Below are positions 45,093 to 56,124 of a DNA stretch of 64,000 nucleotides, in pieces. The position numbers and the translations under genes were made by a program. Position 1 is the stretch's first letter, and every line of letters starts with the position of its first letter. The notes beneath the pieces were generated by a model. The model was not told the origin of the DNA and ran no database searches. It saw only the letters and a list, made by a program, of their open reading frames with translations. Source of the stretch: Shewanella fidelis ATCC BAA-318 (GTDB lineage: Bacteria; Pseudomonadota; Gammaproteobacteria; Enterobacterales; Shewanellaceae); NCBI RefSeq assembly GCF_000518605.1, contig NZ_KI912458.1:124001-188000 (forward strand), in the 5' to 3' direction.

Positions 45093-45749
45093 CTAGAACG
45101 TCATTTCAGGCACATGTTCTGGTACAACTAGTTTTCCTGCTGTTTTCTCAACAATCTCTTCAACAGATACACCGGGAGCCCGTTCTAATAAATGGAACGC
45201 GCCGTCTTTAATTTCCATAAAGGCTAAATCGGTTAATACGCGTTTGATGCAACCAAATCCGGTTAGTGGCAGTTCGCACTTAGGTAGCAGCTTAGAGTTA
45301 CCTTTTTTATCGGCATGCATCATAGTCACGATAATATTGTCAGCGCCAGCCACTAAGTCCATGGCGCCGCCCATGCCTTTGATCAGTTTTCCTGGGATCA
45401 TCCAAGATGCAATCGATCCTTGCTCATCAACCTCAAATGCGCCTAAAACCGTTAAATCTACATGGCCGCCACGGATCATAGCAAAGCTCTCTGCTGATGA
45501 GAAAAACGATGCGCCATCTACTGCGGTTACGGTTTGCTTACCTGCGTTGATAAGATCTGCATCAATGGTTTCTTCAGTCGGGAATTCGCCCATACCTAAT
45601 AAACCATTCTCCGATTGCAGCATTACCTGCATACCTTCAGGGATATAGTTAGCCACCAATGTAGGGATCCCAATACCTAGGTTGACATAAAAACCATCTT
45701 GCAGCTCTTGGGCTACACGTTGAGCGAGTTGCTCTCTTGATAATGCCAT
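45093..45749 (-). CDS. scoB: 3-oxoacid CoA-transferase subunit B
   Basis: A 218-residue beta subunit of a class I CoA-transferase. It carries the active-site Glu in the SENGLLG motif (about residue 46), the GIGIPTLVANYIP opening and the conserved GGHVDLTVLGAFEVD and LTGFGCIKRVLTDLA blocks. With subunit A it moves CoA from succinyl-CoA (or acetyl-CoA) to acetoacetate, so that acetoacetate made by HMG-CoA lyase in the same operon can be activated. It is the last gene of the liu operon, 12 bases after scoA. Confidence 0.93.
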   Translation of the reverse strand: MALSREQLAQRVAQELQDGFYVNLGIGIPTLVANYIPEGMQVMLQSENGLLGMGEFPTEETIDADLINAGKQTVTAVDGASFFSSAESFAMIRGGHVDLTVLGAFEVDEQGSIASWMIPGKLIKGMGGAMDLVAGADNIIVTMMHADKKGNSKLLPKCELPLTGFGCIKRVLTDLAFMEIKDGAFHLLERAPGVSVEEIVEKTAGKLVVPEHVPEMTF

Positions 45750-45761
45750 GGTGTAGCCTCC

Positions 45762-46475
45762 TTACGCTTTGTCTGTGGTTGATTTTACGGTGCGTTGCTC
45801 GATACGTTTTTCAAACTTACCTTGAATCACTCGATCAACATAAATGCCTGGGGTGTGGATATGGTCAGGGTCAAGCTCACCGGGCTCAACAATATGCTCA
45901 GCTTCAACCACGGTAACTTTACCCGCTGTTGCCATCATTGGATTGAAGTTGGCTGCGGTTTTTCGAAACACTAAGTTACCCATGGTATCGGCTTTCCACG
46001 CACGTACTAATGCGAAGTCTGCTGTTAGTGCTGGCTCTAATACATAATGACGGCCATCAATTTCACGAGTTTCTTTACCTTCCGCTACGGGAGTGCCGTA
46101 ACCCGTTGCGGTAAAGAATGCCGGAATGCCTGCACCACCGGCACGAATTTTTTCAGCTAAGGTACCTTGTGGGGTCAAGATAACGTTTAACTCACCCGAT
46201 AACATCTGTTGTTCAAAGGTGGCGTTCTCACCAACGTATGAAGCTATCATGGTATCGATTTGACGGCTCTTTAATAGCAAGCCTAATCCAAAGTCATCGA
46301 CACCGGCATTGTTTGAGATAGCGGTCAGTCCGGTGACTCCGGTTTTAACCATTTGCGCGATTAAGCCTTCCGGTATACCGCATAATCCAAAACCGCCAAC
46401 CATGACCGTCATATCGTTTGTTAGGCCTGCAAGCGCCTCGTCATAGCTTGCGACAACTTTATTGAGTCCTGCCAT
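45762..46475 (-). CDS. scoA: 3-oxoacid CoA-transferase subunit A
   Basis: A 237-residue alpha subunit: the CoA-binding glycine loop [16 protein letters not shown], then [33 protein letters not shown] and [19 protein letters not shown]. Complete, of usual length. It pairs with ScoB. AGGAGATAAC stands well placed before ATG 46475. Together with the upstream liu genes it completes the route from leucine to acetoacetyl-CoA. Confidence 0.93.
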   Translation of the reverse strand: MAGLNKVVASYDEALAGLTNDMTVMVGGFGLCGIPEGLIAQMVKTGVTGLTAISNNAGVDDFGLGLLLKSRQIDTMIASYVGENATFEQQMLSGELNVILTPQGTLAEKIRAGGAGIPAFFTATGYGTPVAEGKETREIDGRHYVLEPALTADFALVRAWKADTMGNLVFRKTAANFNPMMATAGKVTVVEAEHIVEPGELDPDHIHTPGIYVDRVIQGKFEKRIEQRTVKSTTDKA

Positions 46476-46502
46476 TATTGTTATCTCCTGATTCTGCCAA
46501 AT

Positions 46503-46522
46503 GCTAGGTCCTAGGTCCTAGG
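46503..46522. repeat. 7-bp tandem repeat between liuE and scoA
   Basis: TAGGTCC is repeated almost three times (CTAGGTCCTAGGTCCTAGG) in the 60-base gap. It could vary in number by slippage. Confidence 0.8.
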
Positions 46523-46535
46523 ATTTTCTTGCTCT

Positions 46536-47432
46536 CTACTCGCTTAATGCTTTAGCAACTTTCGAACCTGATCCGCGGCCAAGGGCTTGGCTGATCTTAT
46601 TGCCAGCGATGGCGAGTTTATTTAAATCTATGCCTGTTTCTATGCCCAATCCATGCAACATATAAACTAAGTCTTCTGTGGCTAAATTACCCGATGCGCC
46701 TTTAGCGTAAGGGCAGCCTCCAAGACCTGCAACCGATGAGTCAATTACGCTCACGCCAGTGTCTAAACATGCCAGAATGTTAGCCAGTGCTTGTCCATAA
46801 GTGTCGTGAAAATGTAGCGCGAGCTTATCAATTGGCACGACCTCTGCTACAGCTTCAACCATTTTACGGGCTTTGTGTGGTGTGCCAACGCCTATGGTGT
46901 CGCCAAGTGAAATCTCATAACAGCCCATTTTGTAAAGTAATTCAGACACCCGAGCGACTTCACTGACGGCTATTTCACCTTCATAGGGGCAGCCTAAAGT
47001 GCAGGATACATAACCACGAACAGGTACATTTTTGGCTTTAGCCAGCTCCATTACTGGAGCAAAGCGCTCAATCGATTCAGCAATCGAGCAATTGATATTC
47101 TTTTGACTAAAGCTCTCTGAGGCCGCACCAAAAATGGCAACTTCATCGCTATTAGCGTCAAGCGCAAGTTCCAAGCCTTTTAAATTTGGCGTCAGAGCAC
47201 TATAAGTGACCCCTTCATGACGTGTGATCCCTGCGAGTACCTCAGCAGAGTCCGCCATTTGCGGTACCCATTTAGGTGAGACAAAACTGGCTGCTTCAAT
47301 GCGCGTTAAACCCGCTGCAGCCAAATCTTCAATGAGTATGATTTTATCTTGAGTGGTCACCGGCTTTTCGTTTTGTAGACCATCACGGGCGCCCACTTCA
47401 AAGATGCTGACCTTGTTGGGATAAGCAGCCAT
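46536..47432 (-). CDS. liuE: Hydroxymethylglutaryl-CoA lyase
   Basis: A 298-residue TIM-barrel lyase that cleaves HMG-CoA to acetoacetate and acetyl-CoA. The metal and base residues are in GARDGLQNE and [13 protein letters not shown], and the catalytic Cys lies in the signature [17 protein letters not shown] near residue 238. Length is normal. It directly follows liuD with no gap and is the last step specific to leucine breakdown. Confidence 0.95.
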   Translation of the reverse strand: MAAYPNKVSIFEVGARDGLQNEKPVTTQDKIILIEDLAAAGLTRIEAASFVSPKWVPQMADSAEVLAGITRHEGVTYSALTPNLKGLELALDANSDEVAIFGAASESFSQKNINCSIAESIERFAPVMELAKAKNVPVRGYVSCTLGCPYEGEIAVSEVARVSELLYKMGCYEISLGDTIGVGTPHKARKMVEAVAEVVPIDKLALHFHDTYGQALANILACLDTGVSVIDSSVAGLGGCPYAKGASGNLATEDLVYMLHGLGIETGIDLNKLAIAGNKISQALGRGSGSKVAKALSE

Positions 47433-49526
47433 TTATGCAGTTTCCTCAGTTTTAGCCAGTTCAACTTCAGTCGCCTCTACTTCGGCTAAAAGCTCGCCGT
47501 CACTAACAAGTTCACCAGGTTTGAAGAAAAATGCACTGACTACGCCATCAAAGGGCGATTCTATTGTGTACTCCATTTTCATGGCTTCCATCACCATAAT
47601 GCCTTGGCCTGCTTTGACGTTATCGCCGACAGCAACAAGTTGGGTCACAATTGTGCCATTCATAGGCGCTTTGAGTTTATCCTCGAGGTTATCTTGCTCT
47701 TCAACGATTTCTGACTCGAGTGCTCGATAGTGGTAGCTGCTGGAATCAATAAACAGGGTAAAGTCATCTCCGACTTGGCTAACAGGTAGGCTGACTTTAT
47801 GACCGTTAGATTTACCCATTTCGGTTTGTTCTGAATTAAGGGGTTGTAAGCTGATCTCTGCATGCAGCGTCTCAGCCACCAATTCACCTGAAAGGGTGAT
47901 GAGTTCATCATCAAGCTGTAACTGATATTGCGACTGGCCTGCGATTTGAGATTCGATTAAATCAAGATGATTAATCTGATGATTGTCATCTAATAGAGCC
48001 ACTTGATGTTGGCTGGCGCTGTTAAGTCTAAAGCCGCTGTTGTTACTCCATGGCGAGTAGGGATCACGGCTTGCTTGTGCGGCAACTTTTGCCTGTTGTT
48101 TGCGAACACAAAGTTGATAAAGTGCTGCCAAGCTAAGGGCGATTTTTTGTTGCTCGGGGCTAACGGCTGACTGGGTTAATAACTCGTCGCCATAGCGCTC
48201 GATAAAGTCAGTGCTAAAGTTTGCATCATTAAAAGCTGTATGCTTGGCAATATTGGCTAAGAACTCAATATTGTGTTTCAGGCCACTGATTTGGTAATCA
48301 TCTAATGCGTGCACTAAACGCTGCAATGCGCGCGGGCGTGATTCATCCCAAGTGATAAGTTTAGAGATCATCGGATCATAAAAGTTACTGATCACATCAT
48401 TTTCACGCACACCTGAGTCGATACGTACAAATTGGCTTTGTGTCGGTTCACGTAAAAACTCGAGCTTGCCACTGGCGGGTAAAAAATCATTTTGTGGATC
48501 TTCTGCGTAAATGCGGGCTTCAAAAGCATGACCAGTGATTTTTACTTCATCTTGTTTAAGCGGCAATTTACTACCACTGGCAACCATAAGCTGCCATTTA
48601 ACCAGATCTTGGCCCGTTACCAGTTCAGTTACTGGGTGCTCTACTTGCAAACGGGTATTCATCTCCATGAAATAGAAGCTGTCATCGGTATCTAATAAAA
48701 ACTCAACCGTACCAGCACCTTCATAATTAATCGCTTTAGCTGCGGCAACTGCCGCTTGTCCCATTTTTACTCTCAAGGCGTCACTTAGACCCGGAGCTGG
48801 CGCTTCCTCTACTACTTTTTGATGGCGGCGCTGAATCGAGCAGTCGCGATCAGACAAGTAAATACAATTGCCATGGCTGTCGGCAAATACTTGTACTTCG
48901 ACGTGGCGAGGCTGTCTGAGATAACGCTCCATCAAAAGTTTGTCGTTACCAAAAGAGCTAATGGCTTCACGTCTTGCAGAGTGAATTGCATCGAGTACTT
49001 CACTGCTATTTTCAACGATGCGCATACCTTTACCACCACCGCCAAAGGCGGCTTTAATCAATAAAGGAAAGCCCATTTTATTGGCTTCAGAAACCAGTAA
49101 GTCATCGTCTTGGGCATCACCGTGATAGCCGGGGACTAACGGCACATTGGCTGCGCCCATAATCTCCTTGGCAGCACTTTTACTGCCCATCGAGTCAATT
49201 GCTGCAGCACTTGGGCCGACAAAAGTAATATTGGCTTGTTCACACTTAAGTGCAAACTCGGCATTTTCTGATAAAAAGCCGTAACCTGGGTGCACTGCTT
49301 GGGCGCCAGATTTTTTGGCGATGTCGATAATAAGATCGCCTTTTAGGTATGAGTCAGCAGGTGCGCTGCCCCCAAGATAAAAGGCTTCATCGGCCATGGC
49401 AACATGGCGAGCATTGATATCTGCATCAGAATACAGTGCGACTGTGCGCACCCCCATGGCTTTGGCTGTGCTGATGATCCGACAAGCGATTTCGCCGCGG
49501 TTAGCAATTAGCAATTTAGTGAACAT
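47433..49526 (-). CDS. liuD: Methylcrotonyl-CoA carboxylase biotin subunit
   Basis: A 697-residue biotin carboxylase/biotin carrier. ATG 49526 is chosen because MFTKLLIANRGEIACRI is the standard start and GGAG lies upstream; the ORF also extends to 49631, but that is inside liuC. The biotin carboxylase region (to about 450) has GYGFLSENAEFA, the ATP-grasp glycine loop AAFGGGGKGMRIV, YLRQPRHVEVQV and FMEMNTRLQVEHPVTE. The C-terminal biotinyl domain has VMEAMKMEYTI (biotin Lys). With LiuB it carboxylates 3-methylcrotonyl-CoA. Confidence 0.95.
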   Translation of the reverse strand: MFTKLLIANRGEIACRIISTAKAMGVRTVALYSDADINARHVAMADEAFYLGGSAPADSYLKGDLIIDIAKKSGAQAVHPGYGFLSENAEFALKCEQANITFVGPSAAAIDSMGSKSAAKEIMGAANVPLVPGYHGDAQDDDLLVSEANKMGFPLLIKAAFGGGGKGMRIVENSSEVLDAIHSARREAISSFGNDKLLMERYLRQPRHVEVQVFADSHGNCIYLSDRDCSIQRRHQKVVEEAPAPGLSDALRVKMGQAAVAAAKAINYEGAGTVEFLLDTDDSFYFMEMNTRLQVEHPVTELVTGQDLVKWQLMVASGSKLPLKQDEVKITGHAFEARIYAEDPQNDFLPASGKLEFLREPTQSQFVRIDSGVRENDVISNFYDPMISKLITWDESRPRALQRLVHALDDYQISGLKHNIEFLANIAKHTAFNDANFSTDFIERYGDELLTQSAVSPEQQKIALSLAALYQLCVRKQQAKVAAQASRDPYSPWSNNSGFRLNSASQHQVALLDDNHQINHLDLIESQIAGQSQYQLQLDDELITLSGELVAETLHAEISLQPLNSEQTEMGKSNGHKVSLPVSQVGDDFTLFIDSSSYHYRALESEIVEEQDNLEDKLKAPMNGTIVTQLVAVGDNVKAGQGIMVMEAMKMEYTIESPFDGVVSAFFFKPGELVSDGELLAEVEATEVELAKTEETA

Positions 49527-49527
49527 A

Positions 49528-50409
49528 TTATTTGGCTCCTTGCCCGCTGGCGTTGTGGTCATTGTTGTTCGTTGCCGCGTGAAAGTCTGTAGTAGTTGGC
49601 CATTGTGGCGCGCGTTTTTCAAAAAACGCATTTAGGCCTTCTTGGCCTTCATCAGAAACACGGATGCGGGCGATGCGCTCACTGGTGTGCTCTAACGTGC
49701 TTTGATCTATGACGCCATCTTCTAAAGTGGAAAGTAGTGATTTAACCCACGCCATTCCCTGTGGGCTATTGCTCAGTAGTGCGTTAATTATTGGCTCGGC
49801 AGCAGCGTCTAAATCGTCATTTATCTCATGGATAACTTGTAGCTCGAGTGCTTTTTGTGCGTCAAAACGCTCGGCTGTCATCATGTAACGCCGCGCTGCA
49901 CGTTGGCCCATAGCGCGGGTGACATAAGGGCTAATCACAGCAGGGATCAACCCAAGTTTCACCTCGCTTAAACAAAAGCTGGCGCGCTCATTAGCAATAG
50001 CAATATCGCTGCAGCAAATAAGGCCAAGTGCACCACCAAAGGCTGCACCTTGGACTAAGGTGATAGTGGGTTTTGGAAATTTATCCAATACCGACATGAG
50101 CTTAGCTAGTTCATTGGCATCGTTAAGGTTTTGCGAGAAATCCATTTTGGCTTGCTTGCGCATCCAGTTAAGATCGGCGCCAGCGCTGAAGTTTTTGCCA
50201 TTGGCTTTTAGCACTAATACTCGGCACTCAGGGCTAAGTGCAAAATGCTCCAGCACAGTGATCATTTCGCTAATCATCACTTCATCGAACGCGTTATGCT
50301 TGTCGGCTCGGTTGAGCACCATCTGTGCTACGCCGCCATCGAGCTCACAACTTACATACTGTAATTGCTGACTGAGCAGTGCGGTATCCATTGTGACTGA
50401 GTTATTCAT
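49528..50409 (-). CDS. liuC: Methylglutaconyl-CoA hydratase (enoyl-CoA hydratase family)
   Basis: A 293-residue crotonase. The CoA-binding and oxyanion parts are NRADKHNAFDEVMI, KNFSAGADLNWM and QGAAFGGALGLICCSDIAIA, and the EVKLGLIPAVISPYV block follows. It lies between liuB and liuD; in the leucine route it hydrates 3-methylglutaconyl-CoA to HMG-CoA. The unusual short tail after FFEKRAPQW is Thr/Asn/His-rich. Stop and the liuD start are one base apart. Confidence 0.92.
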   Translation of the reverse strand: MNNSVTMDTALLSQQLQYVSCELDGGVAQMVLNRADKHNAFDEVMISEMITVLEHFALSPECRVLVLKANGKNFSAGADLNWMRKQAKMDFSQNLNDANELAKLMSVLDKFPKPTITLVQGAAFGGALGLICCSDIAIANERASFCLSEVKLGLIPAVISPYVTRAMGQRAARRYMMTAERFDAQKALELQVIHEINDDLDAAAEPIINALLSNSPQGMAWVKSLLSTLEDGVIDQSTLEHTSERIARIRVSDEGQEGLNAFFEKRAPQWPTTTDFHAATNNNDHNASGQGAK

Positions 50410-50466
50410 TGTAATCTGTCCATTGTGTTTTCTAAGTCGATGTTTTCTATGTATCCCAGGAGTGGA

Positions 50467-52074
50467 TTACATACGGAACACACCAAACTTAGTGTCTTCA
50501 ATCGGCGCATTTAGCGCTGCAGACAAGGCTAAACCGACTACATCTCGGGTCTGCGCTGGATCGATAATGCCGTCGTCCCATAAGCGAGCGCTGGCATGAT
50601 AAGGGTGACCCTCTTTATCGTACTGCTCTACAATGGGTTTACGGAACTCTTGCTCTTCACTGTCAGGCCAGTCAACGCCTTTGCGAGCCAGACCATCTCG
50701 TTTTACTGTGGCTAATACGCCTGCTGCTTGCTCACCGCCCATTACTGATATGCGGGCATTTGGCCACATCCACATCATGGTTGGTTCAAAGGCGCGACCA
50801 CACATACCGTAGTTACCTGCGCCATAACTGCCGCCAATAATTACGGTAAATTTAGGTACATTGGCGCAAGACACCGCGGTTACCATCTTGGCACCGTGTT
50901 TGGCTATGCCTTCGTGCTCATACTTTTTACCCACCATAAAGCCGGTGATATTTTGTAGGAACAGGAGTGGAATTTTGCGTTGGCAACATAGCTCAATAAA
51001 GTGCGCGCCTTTTTGTGCAGATTCAGAGAACAAGATGCCGTTGTTAGCAACAATCCCTACTGGGTAGCCGTGAATACGGGCGAAACCACAAACCAAGGTA
51101 TTGCCATAGTTAGCTTTAAATTCATCAAAGTCTGAATCATCTACTAGACGAGCAATGACCTCTTTGACATCAAATGGCTTTTTAAGATCGGTACCGACGA
51201 TGCCGTATAGCTCGTTGATATCATACTTTGGCGGTTTTACAGGGCTTAGTTGGGCGCGAATTTCTTTTTGATGGTTGAGGCGAGTCACCGCTTTGCGCGC
51301 AAGTTCTAATGCGTGTTCATCGTTTTGCGCCATATGGTCAGCAACACCCGATATTTTGGTGTGTACTTCAGCGCCGCCCAGCTCTTCTGCACTCACTTCT
51401 TCACCGGTTGCCGCTTTTACTAACGGCGGACCAGCTAAGAAGATGGTGCCTTGTTCTTTAACGATTATCGACTCATCTGCCATGGCTGGTACATAGGCAC
51501 CACCCGCAGTACATAGCCCCATCACTACTGCAATTTGCGGAATACCTTTGGCTGACATCTGCGCTTGGTTATAGAAGATACGACCGAAATGATCTCTATC
51601 TGGGAATACTTCATCTTGGCGGGGCAGGTTAGCGCCACCGGAGTCAACAAGGTAAATACAAGGTAAGTGACAGCGGCTGGCAATATCTTGGGCTCGCAGG
51701 TGTTTTTTAACGGTGACGGGATAGTAAGTGCCACCTTTTACCGTAGCATCGTTTGCAATAATCATGCATTCAACGCCGCTTACTCGGCCAATTCCGGCAA
51801 TGACACCTGCCGCTGGTACTACATCGTCATAAAGCTCATAGGCGGCAAATTGCGAGATCTCTAAAAACGGAGAGCCTGGATCGAGCAGTTTTTCTACGCG
51901 CTGACGTGGCAGCAGTTTGCCACGAGAAAGGTGACGGTTGCGAGCGACTTCACCGCCGCCTTGTTCAATTTGATGGAGTTTTAGTTTTAAGTCTTGAACC
52001 ACGCTTGCCATGTCATCAAACTTGGCTTTGAATTCATCGCTACGGGCATTTATACGGCTGCTTAGTTGCGTCAC
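50467..52074 (-). CDS. liuB: Methylcrotonyl-CoA carboxylase carboxyltransferase subunit
   Basis: A 535-residue acyl-CoA carboxyltransferase. It has the standard order: [94 protein letters not shown] and the later [20 protein letters not shown] and [18 protein letters not shown]. Length is normal for the MCC beta subunit. It transfers carboxyl from LiuD-biotin to 3-methylcrotonyl-CoA. It is 84 bases after liuA. Confidence 0.95.
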   Translation of the reverse strand: MTQLSSRINARSDEFKAKFDDMASVVQDLKLKLHQIEQGGGEVARNRHLSRGKLLPRQRVEKLLDPGSPFLEISQFAAYELYDDVVPAAGVIAGIGRVSGVECMIIANDATVKGGTYYPVTVKKHLRAQDIASRCHLPCIYLVDSGGANLPRQDEVFPDRDHFGRIFYNQAQMSAKGIPQIAVVMGLCTAGGAYVPAMADESIIVKEQGTIFLAGPPLVKAATGEEVSAEELGGAEVHTKISGVADHMAQNDEHALELARKAVTRLNHQKEIRAQLSPVKPPKYDINELYGIVGTDLKKPFDVKEVIARLVDDSDFDEFKANYGNTLVCGFARIHGYPVGIVANNGILFSESAQKGAHFIELCCQRKIPLLFLQNITGFMVGKKYEHEGIAKHGAKMVTAVSCANVPKFTVIIGGSYGAGNYGMCGRAFEPTMMWMWPNARISVMGGEQAAGVLATVKRDGLARKGVDWPDSEEQEFRKPIVEQYDKEGHPYHASARLWDDGIIDPAQTRDVVGLALSAALNAPIEDTKFGVFRM

Positions 52075-52158
52075 AATTTCAATCCTTTTGAAGCTGTTTG
52101 AGTGAGGCGGCGTTAAGCGAGCCGCCTTGATGCTTGTCTGTTTGTCGAGCGGGTTAGG

Positions 52159-53328
52159 CTATTTAGATTCGTTAAACAGTTCGCGGCCAATTAGCATACG
52201 GCGAATTTCAGAAGTTCCTGCACCGATCTCGTACAGCTTGGCGTCACGCAGTAGTCGACCTGTAGCGTATTCATTAACATAACCATTACCGCCAAGAAGC
52301 TGAATCGCATCCAATGCCATTTTGGTGGCAAGCTCTGCAGAATAAAGAATGGCCCCAGCGGCATCTTTACGGGTGGTTTCACCACGATCGCACGACTTAG
52401 CTACGTTATAGATGTAAGATTTGGCTGCGTTCATGCCAGTGTACATATCCGCAAGCTTGCCTTGAACGAGTTGGAATTGACCAATTGATTTACCAAACTG
52501 CTCACGCTCATGAATGTATGGCACCACGATATCCATGCAGGCAGTCATAATGCCAAGTGGGCCGCCAGATAGCACCACGCGCTCGTAGTCTAGGCCACTC
52601 ATGAGTACTTTTACGCCATTATTCAGGCCGCCAAGAATGTTCTCTTCTGGTACTTCACAGTTCTCAAATACTAGCTCACAGGTGTTTGAACCACGCATCC
52701 CGAGCTTGTCGAGCTTTTGCGCTTGGGTAAAACCTTTAAAACCTCGCTCAACAATAAATGCAGTAATGCCGTGAGCACCTTTATCTAAATCGGTTTTAGC
52801 GTAAATCACATAAGTGTCAGCATCAGGACCGTTGGTGATCCACATCTTGTTGCCGTTGAGTATGTATCTGTCACCCTCTTTACGAGCATGCAGTTTCATT
52901 GAAACTACATCTGAGCCCGCATTAGGCTCACTCATAGCCAGTGCGCCAATATGTTCACCTGTGATCAGCTTTGGCAGGTATTTAGCTTTCTGCTCACTAT
53001 TACCGTTACGGTTGATTTGATTAACGCAAAGGTTTGAGTGCGCGCCATAACTTAAGCCTATAGATGCAGAGGCACGGGAGATCTCTTCCATTGCAACAAC
53101 GTGAGCTAGGTAGCCCATGTCGGCGCCGCCGTACTCTTCTGATACCGTCACGCCTAGTAGACCCATGTCACCTAACACAGGCCAAAGCTCATTAGGGAAG
53201 GCGTTCTCAAGATCTGTTTTTGCGGCGATAGGGGCAATTTCATTCGCTGCAAAACTCTGTACTGCGTCACGCAGCATATCGACGTCTTCACCTAGGCCGA
53301 AGTTTAGAGATGTGTAGAGTTGGGTCAT
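52159..53328 (-). CDS. liuA: Isovaleryl-CoA dehydrogenase
   Basis: A 389-residue acyl-CoA dehydrogenase. ATG 53328 ([20 protein letters not shown]) has AGGA nine bases upstream; an upstream TTG/ATG extension to 53367 is unlikely. It shows [53 protein letters not shown] and the isovaleryl-type active-site Glu in the segment [15 protein letters not shown]. The C-terminal [16 protein letters not shown] is typical. It oxidises isovaleryl-CoA to 3-methylcrotonyl-CoA and hands electrons to EtfAB. It is the first enzyme gene of the operon, after liuR. Confidence 0.95.
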   Translation of the reverse strand: MTQLYTSLNFGLGEDVDMLRDAVQSFAANEIAPIAAKTDLENAFPNELWPVLGDMGLLGVTVSEEYGGADMGYLAHVVAMEEISRASASIGLSYGAHSNLCVNQINRNGNSEQKAKYLPKLITGEHIGALAMSEPNAGSDVVSMKLHARKEGDRYILNGNKMWITNGPDADTYVIYAKTDLDKGAHGITAFIVERGFKGFTQAQKLDKLGMRGSNTCELVFENCEVPEENILGGLNNGVKVLMSGLDYERVVLSGGPLGIMTACMDIVVPYIHEREQFGKSIGQFQLVQGKLADMYTGMNAAKSYIYNVAKSCDRGETTRKDAAGAILYSAELATKMALDAIQLLGGNGYVNEYATGRLLRDAKLYEIGAGTSEIRRMLIGRELFNESK

Positions 53329-53422
53329 TTGCTTGTGTCCTGTCAATTTGTTTGCTGTTAAGTCCACTGATCTTTGCCGTGATACTTAGATTATTTTAAG
53401 CTTAAGTGATTGTTTATATTTG

Positions 53423-53818
53423 CTAAGTGTTATTTTTTAGCGCCTCGCGACATTGCTGCTCGGCAGAGTTAAGTTCCATTAAGACGACTTTGATGTCATC
53501 CATCTGCTGTTGTAGTGAGACTTTTTTCTCCTCAACTAACTCAAGCATGGTGTGCAGTTGACTGCTGCTGTTTTTATCGGCATCGTAAAGCTCGAATAAA
53601 CGTCTAGTCTCTGCTAATGAAAAACCTAAACGTTTACCCCTTAATATGAGTTTGAGCCTGACCTTATCTTTAAGGCTGTAGATCCGTGTTTGACCACGGC
53701 GTTTAGGTTTAAGAAGACCTTGATCTTCATAGAAACGAATACTTCGGGTGGTGATATCAAACTCTTTTGATAAATCACTGATTGAGTATGTCGTTTGTTG
53801 CAGCTGACTCTCAGACAT
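53423..53818 (-). CDS. liuR: LiuR, MerR-family regulator of leucine/isovalerate degradation
   Basis: A 131-residue MerR-type regulator: an N-terminal winged helix (YSISDLSKEFDITTRSIRFY, EDQGLLKPKRRGQTRIY, then RLKLILRGKRLGFSLAETR) and a C-terminal dimer helix (TMLELVEEKKVSLQQQMDDI). A Cys near the end (QQCREAL) is common in this group. ATG 53818 is preferred; the TTG at 53821 is less likely. It begins the liuR-liuABCDE-scoAB unit, as in Shewanella, and a palindrome upstream should be its operator. Confidence 0.92.
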   Translation of the reverse strand: MSESQLQQTTYSISDLSKEFDITTRSIRFYEDQGLLKPKRRGQTRIYSLKDKVRLKLILRGKRLGFSLAETRRLFELYDADKNSSSQLHTMLELVEEKKVSLQQQMDDIKVVLMELNSAEQQCREALKNNT

Positions 53819-53863
53819 CAAATAACACCATAATTATTTACATTTAGTGCACGATATATGAAG

Positions 53864-53880
53864 TTTACGTAAAGGTAAAG
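53864..53880 (-). promoter_or_regulatory. Candidate LiuR operator upstream of liuR
   Basis: On the plus strand TTTACGTAAAGGTAAAG (53864-53880) lies about 46 bases before the liuR ATG. TTTACGTAAA is a perfect palindrome. It resembles the A/T-flanked ACGT-type MerR operator described for LiuR, and a similar element lies before etfB (6021-6037). Confidence 0.55.
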
Positions 53881-54190
53881 TTTGTGGGCTGGTCTTATCG
53901 GTATTTTCAACTTAAGTAATGTCAATTGCGCTTTCCAGAGTCATGAGCTTGTGGCGACTGACGGTATTCAAGCTTTTGCTTTAGGTTTTATTTGTTATTT
54001 ATAAACAATGCTTTGCATTGGATTTGCGTCATGTTTATCTACGGTTTACTCGCTAAATACTTACTTATTCTAAGGTCTAATGGGGATTTATTGGCCACAG
54101 CTACATAATGCAGGTGATTATAAAATAGACTAAAGCTGGCTAAAGAAGAGAGCGTATTAGCGCCGCGTTTTAGCAAGGGGAGACCTCATA

Positions 54191-56095
54191 GTGAATAATA
54201 AACATCTGCAATTGCATGCTCAATCTATTAACCATCCAGAGACATTTTGGGCACAAGCTGCCGACGCTATAGACTGGCACTCAACATGGGAATCGATCCT
54301 CGATGATCGGCAAGCACCGTTTTATCGCTGGTTTGCTGGTGGCAAACTTAATACTTGTTATAACGCGGTTGATAGGCATGTTGCAGCGGGGCGGGGAGAG
54401 CAAGTCGCACTGCAATATGTTAGCCCTATAACTGACTGTGAGTACGGCATTACCTATCGTGAACTGCTAGCTCAGGTAAGCAGACTGGCAGGATATATGG
54501 ATTCCATAGGGGTTAAAAAAGGCGATAGAGTCGTGATTTACATGCCTATGGTGCCGGAAACAGCCTTTGCCATGTTGGCTTGTGCGCGTATTGGCGCGAT
54601 TCATTCTGTGGTTTTTGGGGGCTTTGCTGCTAATGAGCTGGCAACTCGTATTGATGATGCGAAACCTAAATTAGTGTTGTCAGCTTCCTGTGGTATTGAG
54701 CCTTCAGGTGTTGTGCCTTATAAACCTTTGCTTGATGCCGCTTTATTACAAGCTAGTCATCAAGTAGAGCATTGCATCATATTAAACAGGAGCCAGTGTG
54801 AGGCAACGCTGCAAGCAAACAGAGATATAGATTGGCAAACAGCTGTGGCGACAGCTCCTGATATTGATTGCGTTGCTGTTGAGTCCACAGATCCACTTTA
54901 TATTTTATATACCTCGGGTACGACAGGGCAGCCAAAAGGCGTTGTGCGTGATAACGGTGGGCACGCAGTAGCACTCGCTTGGTCAATGAAACACATTTAT
55001 GACATTAGTGCAGGTGATAGCTTTTGGGCGGCATCAGATGTGGGTTGGGTTGTGGGCCACTCTTATATTGTATATGGACCGTTATTAGTGGGTGCAACAA
55101 GCGTACTGTATGAAGGTAAACCTGTGGGAACACCGGATCCGGGCGCATTTTGGCGGACGATAGCCAAATATAAAGTGAAAAGCTTTTTTACTGCGCCAAC
55201 CGCTATTCGGGCTATCAAGCGCGATGATCCTGATGGGCTGTTTCTGCAAGGGGTTGATTTAACTTGTCTTGAAAACCTATTTTTGGCAGGGGAACGTTGC
55301 GATCCCGACACCTTACATTGGGCTGAGCAGCAATTGCAGAAGCCAGTGATCGATCATTGGTGGCAAACCGAAACTGGTTGGCCTGTTGCAGCTAATTTAA
55401 TGGGTTATGCTCCGGTGGCGGTAAAAGCCGGTTCGCCTGCATTAGCAGTACCGGGTTATCAGATTGATATAGTCGATGTTATAGGCGAGAAAGTTGCAGT
55501 AAATGAGACTGGCAACGTAGTTATAAAGCTGCCTTTGCCCCCTGGCACACTAACCACACTTTGGCAAAATGAGCAGCGCTATCAAGATAGTTATCTGTCA
55601 ATGTATCCCGGTTACTACTTAACTGGAGATGCAGGCTATAAAGATGAACAGGGCTATCTTTATATTATGAGTCGTATCGACGATATCATAAACGTGGCTG
55701 GGCATCGATTATCTACCGGTCGCTTTGAGGAGGTGCTGTGTCAGCATGACGCCGTTGCTGAGGCCGCAGTCATAGGTGTGAAGGACAATTTAAAGGGACA
55801 AGTCCCTTTAGGTTTAGTGGTACTTAAAAAAGGCATTAACCTAAGTGATGACGAGCTTAATCAACAATTGATGACATTAGTTCGTCAAGAAATAGGCCCT
55901 GTTGCTTCCTTCAGACTGGTTAGCGCAGTACAAAAGCTACCCAAGACTCGCAGCGGTAAAATTTTGCGCGGTACGATGCGCAATATTGCTGACAATCAAG
56001 ACTACAATGTACCTGCGACTATTGAAGATCCGGCGACACTAGATATTGTTCGAAATACCTTAACCCGTATGGGCTATGCTGATGCTCATGTTTAG
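54191..56095 (+). CDS. prpE: Propionyl/acyl-CoA synthetase (AMP-forming)
   Basis: A 634-residue acetyl/propionyl-CoA synthetase-type ligase. The motifs are YVSPITDCEYGITYREL at the N-terminal side, LYILYTSGTTGQPKGV (P-loop-like phosphate binder), WWQTETGWP (motif A5), YYLTGDAGYKDEQGYLYIMS, RIDDIINVAGHRLSTGRFEE and a final KTRSGKILRGTMR Lys. Length and sequence fit PrpE rather than Acs, so propionyl-CoA or another short acid is the likely product; the exact acid is uncertain. The start is GTG 54191, with GGGGAG about nine bases upstream. The gene sits beside the liu operon, divergent from liuR. Confidence 0.87.
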   Translation: MNNKHLQLHAQSINHPETFWAQAADAIDWHSTWESILDDRQAPFYRWFAGGKLNTCYNAVDRHVAAGRGEQVALQYVSPITDCEYGITYRELLAQVSRLAGYMDSIGVKKGDRVVIYMPMVPETAFAMLACARIGAIHSVVFGGFAANELATRIDDAKPKLVLSASCGIEPSGVVPYKPLLDAALLQASHQVEHCIILNRSQCEATLQANRDIDWQTAVATAPDIDCVAVESTDPLYILYTSGTTGQPKGVVRDNGGHAVALAWSMKHIYDISAGDSFWAASDVGWVVGHSYIVYGPLLVGATSVLYEGKPVGTPDPGAFWRTIAKYKVKSFFTAPTAIRAIKRDDPDGLFLQGVDLTCLENLFLAGERCDPDTLHWAEQQLQKPVIDHWWQTETGWPVAANLMGYAPVAVKAGSPALAVPGYQIDIVDVIGEKVAVNETGNVVIKLPLPPGTLTTLWQNEQRYQDSYLSMYPGYYLTGDAGYKDEQGYLYIMSRIDDIINVAGHRLSTGRFEEVLCQHDAVAEAAVIGVKDNLKGQVPLGLVVLKKGINLSDDELNQQLMTLVRQEIGPVASFRLVSAVQKLPKTRSGKILRGTMRNIADNQDYNVPATIEDPATLDIVRNTLTRMGYADAHV

Positions 56096-56124
56096 TAGTT
56101 GATTCTACTATAATTAACCTAGCT

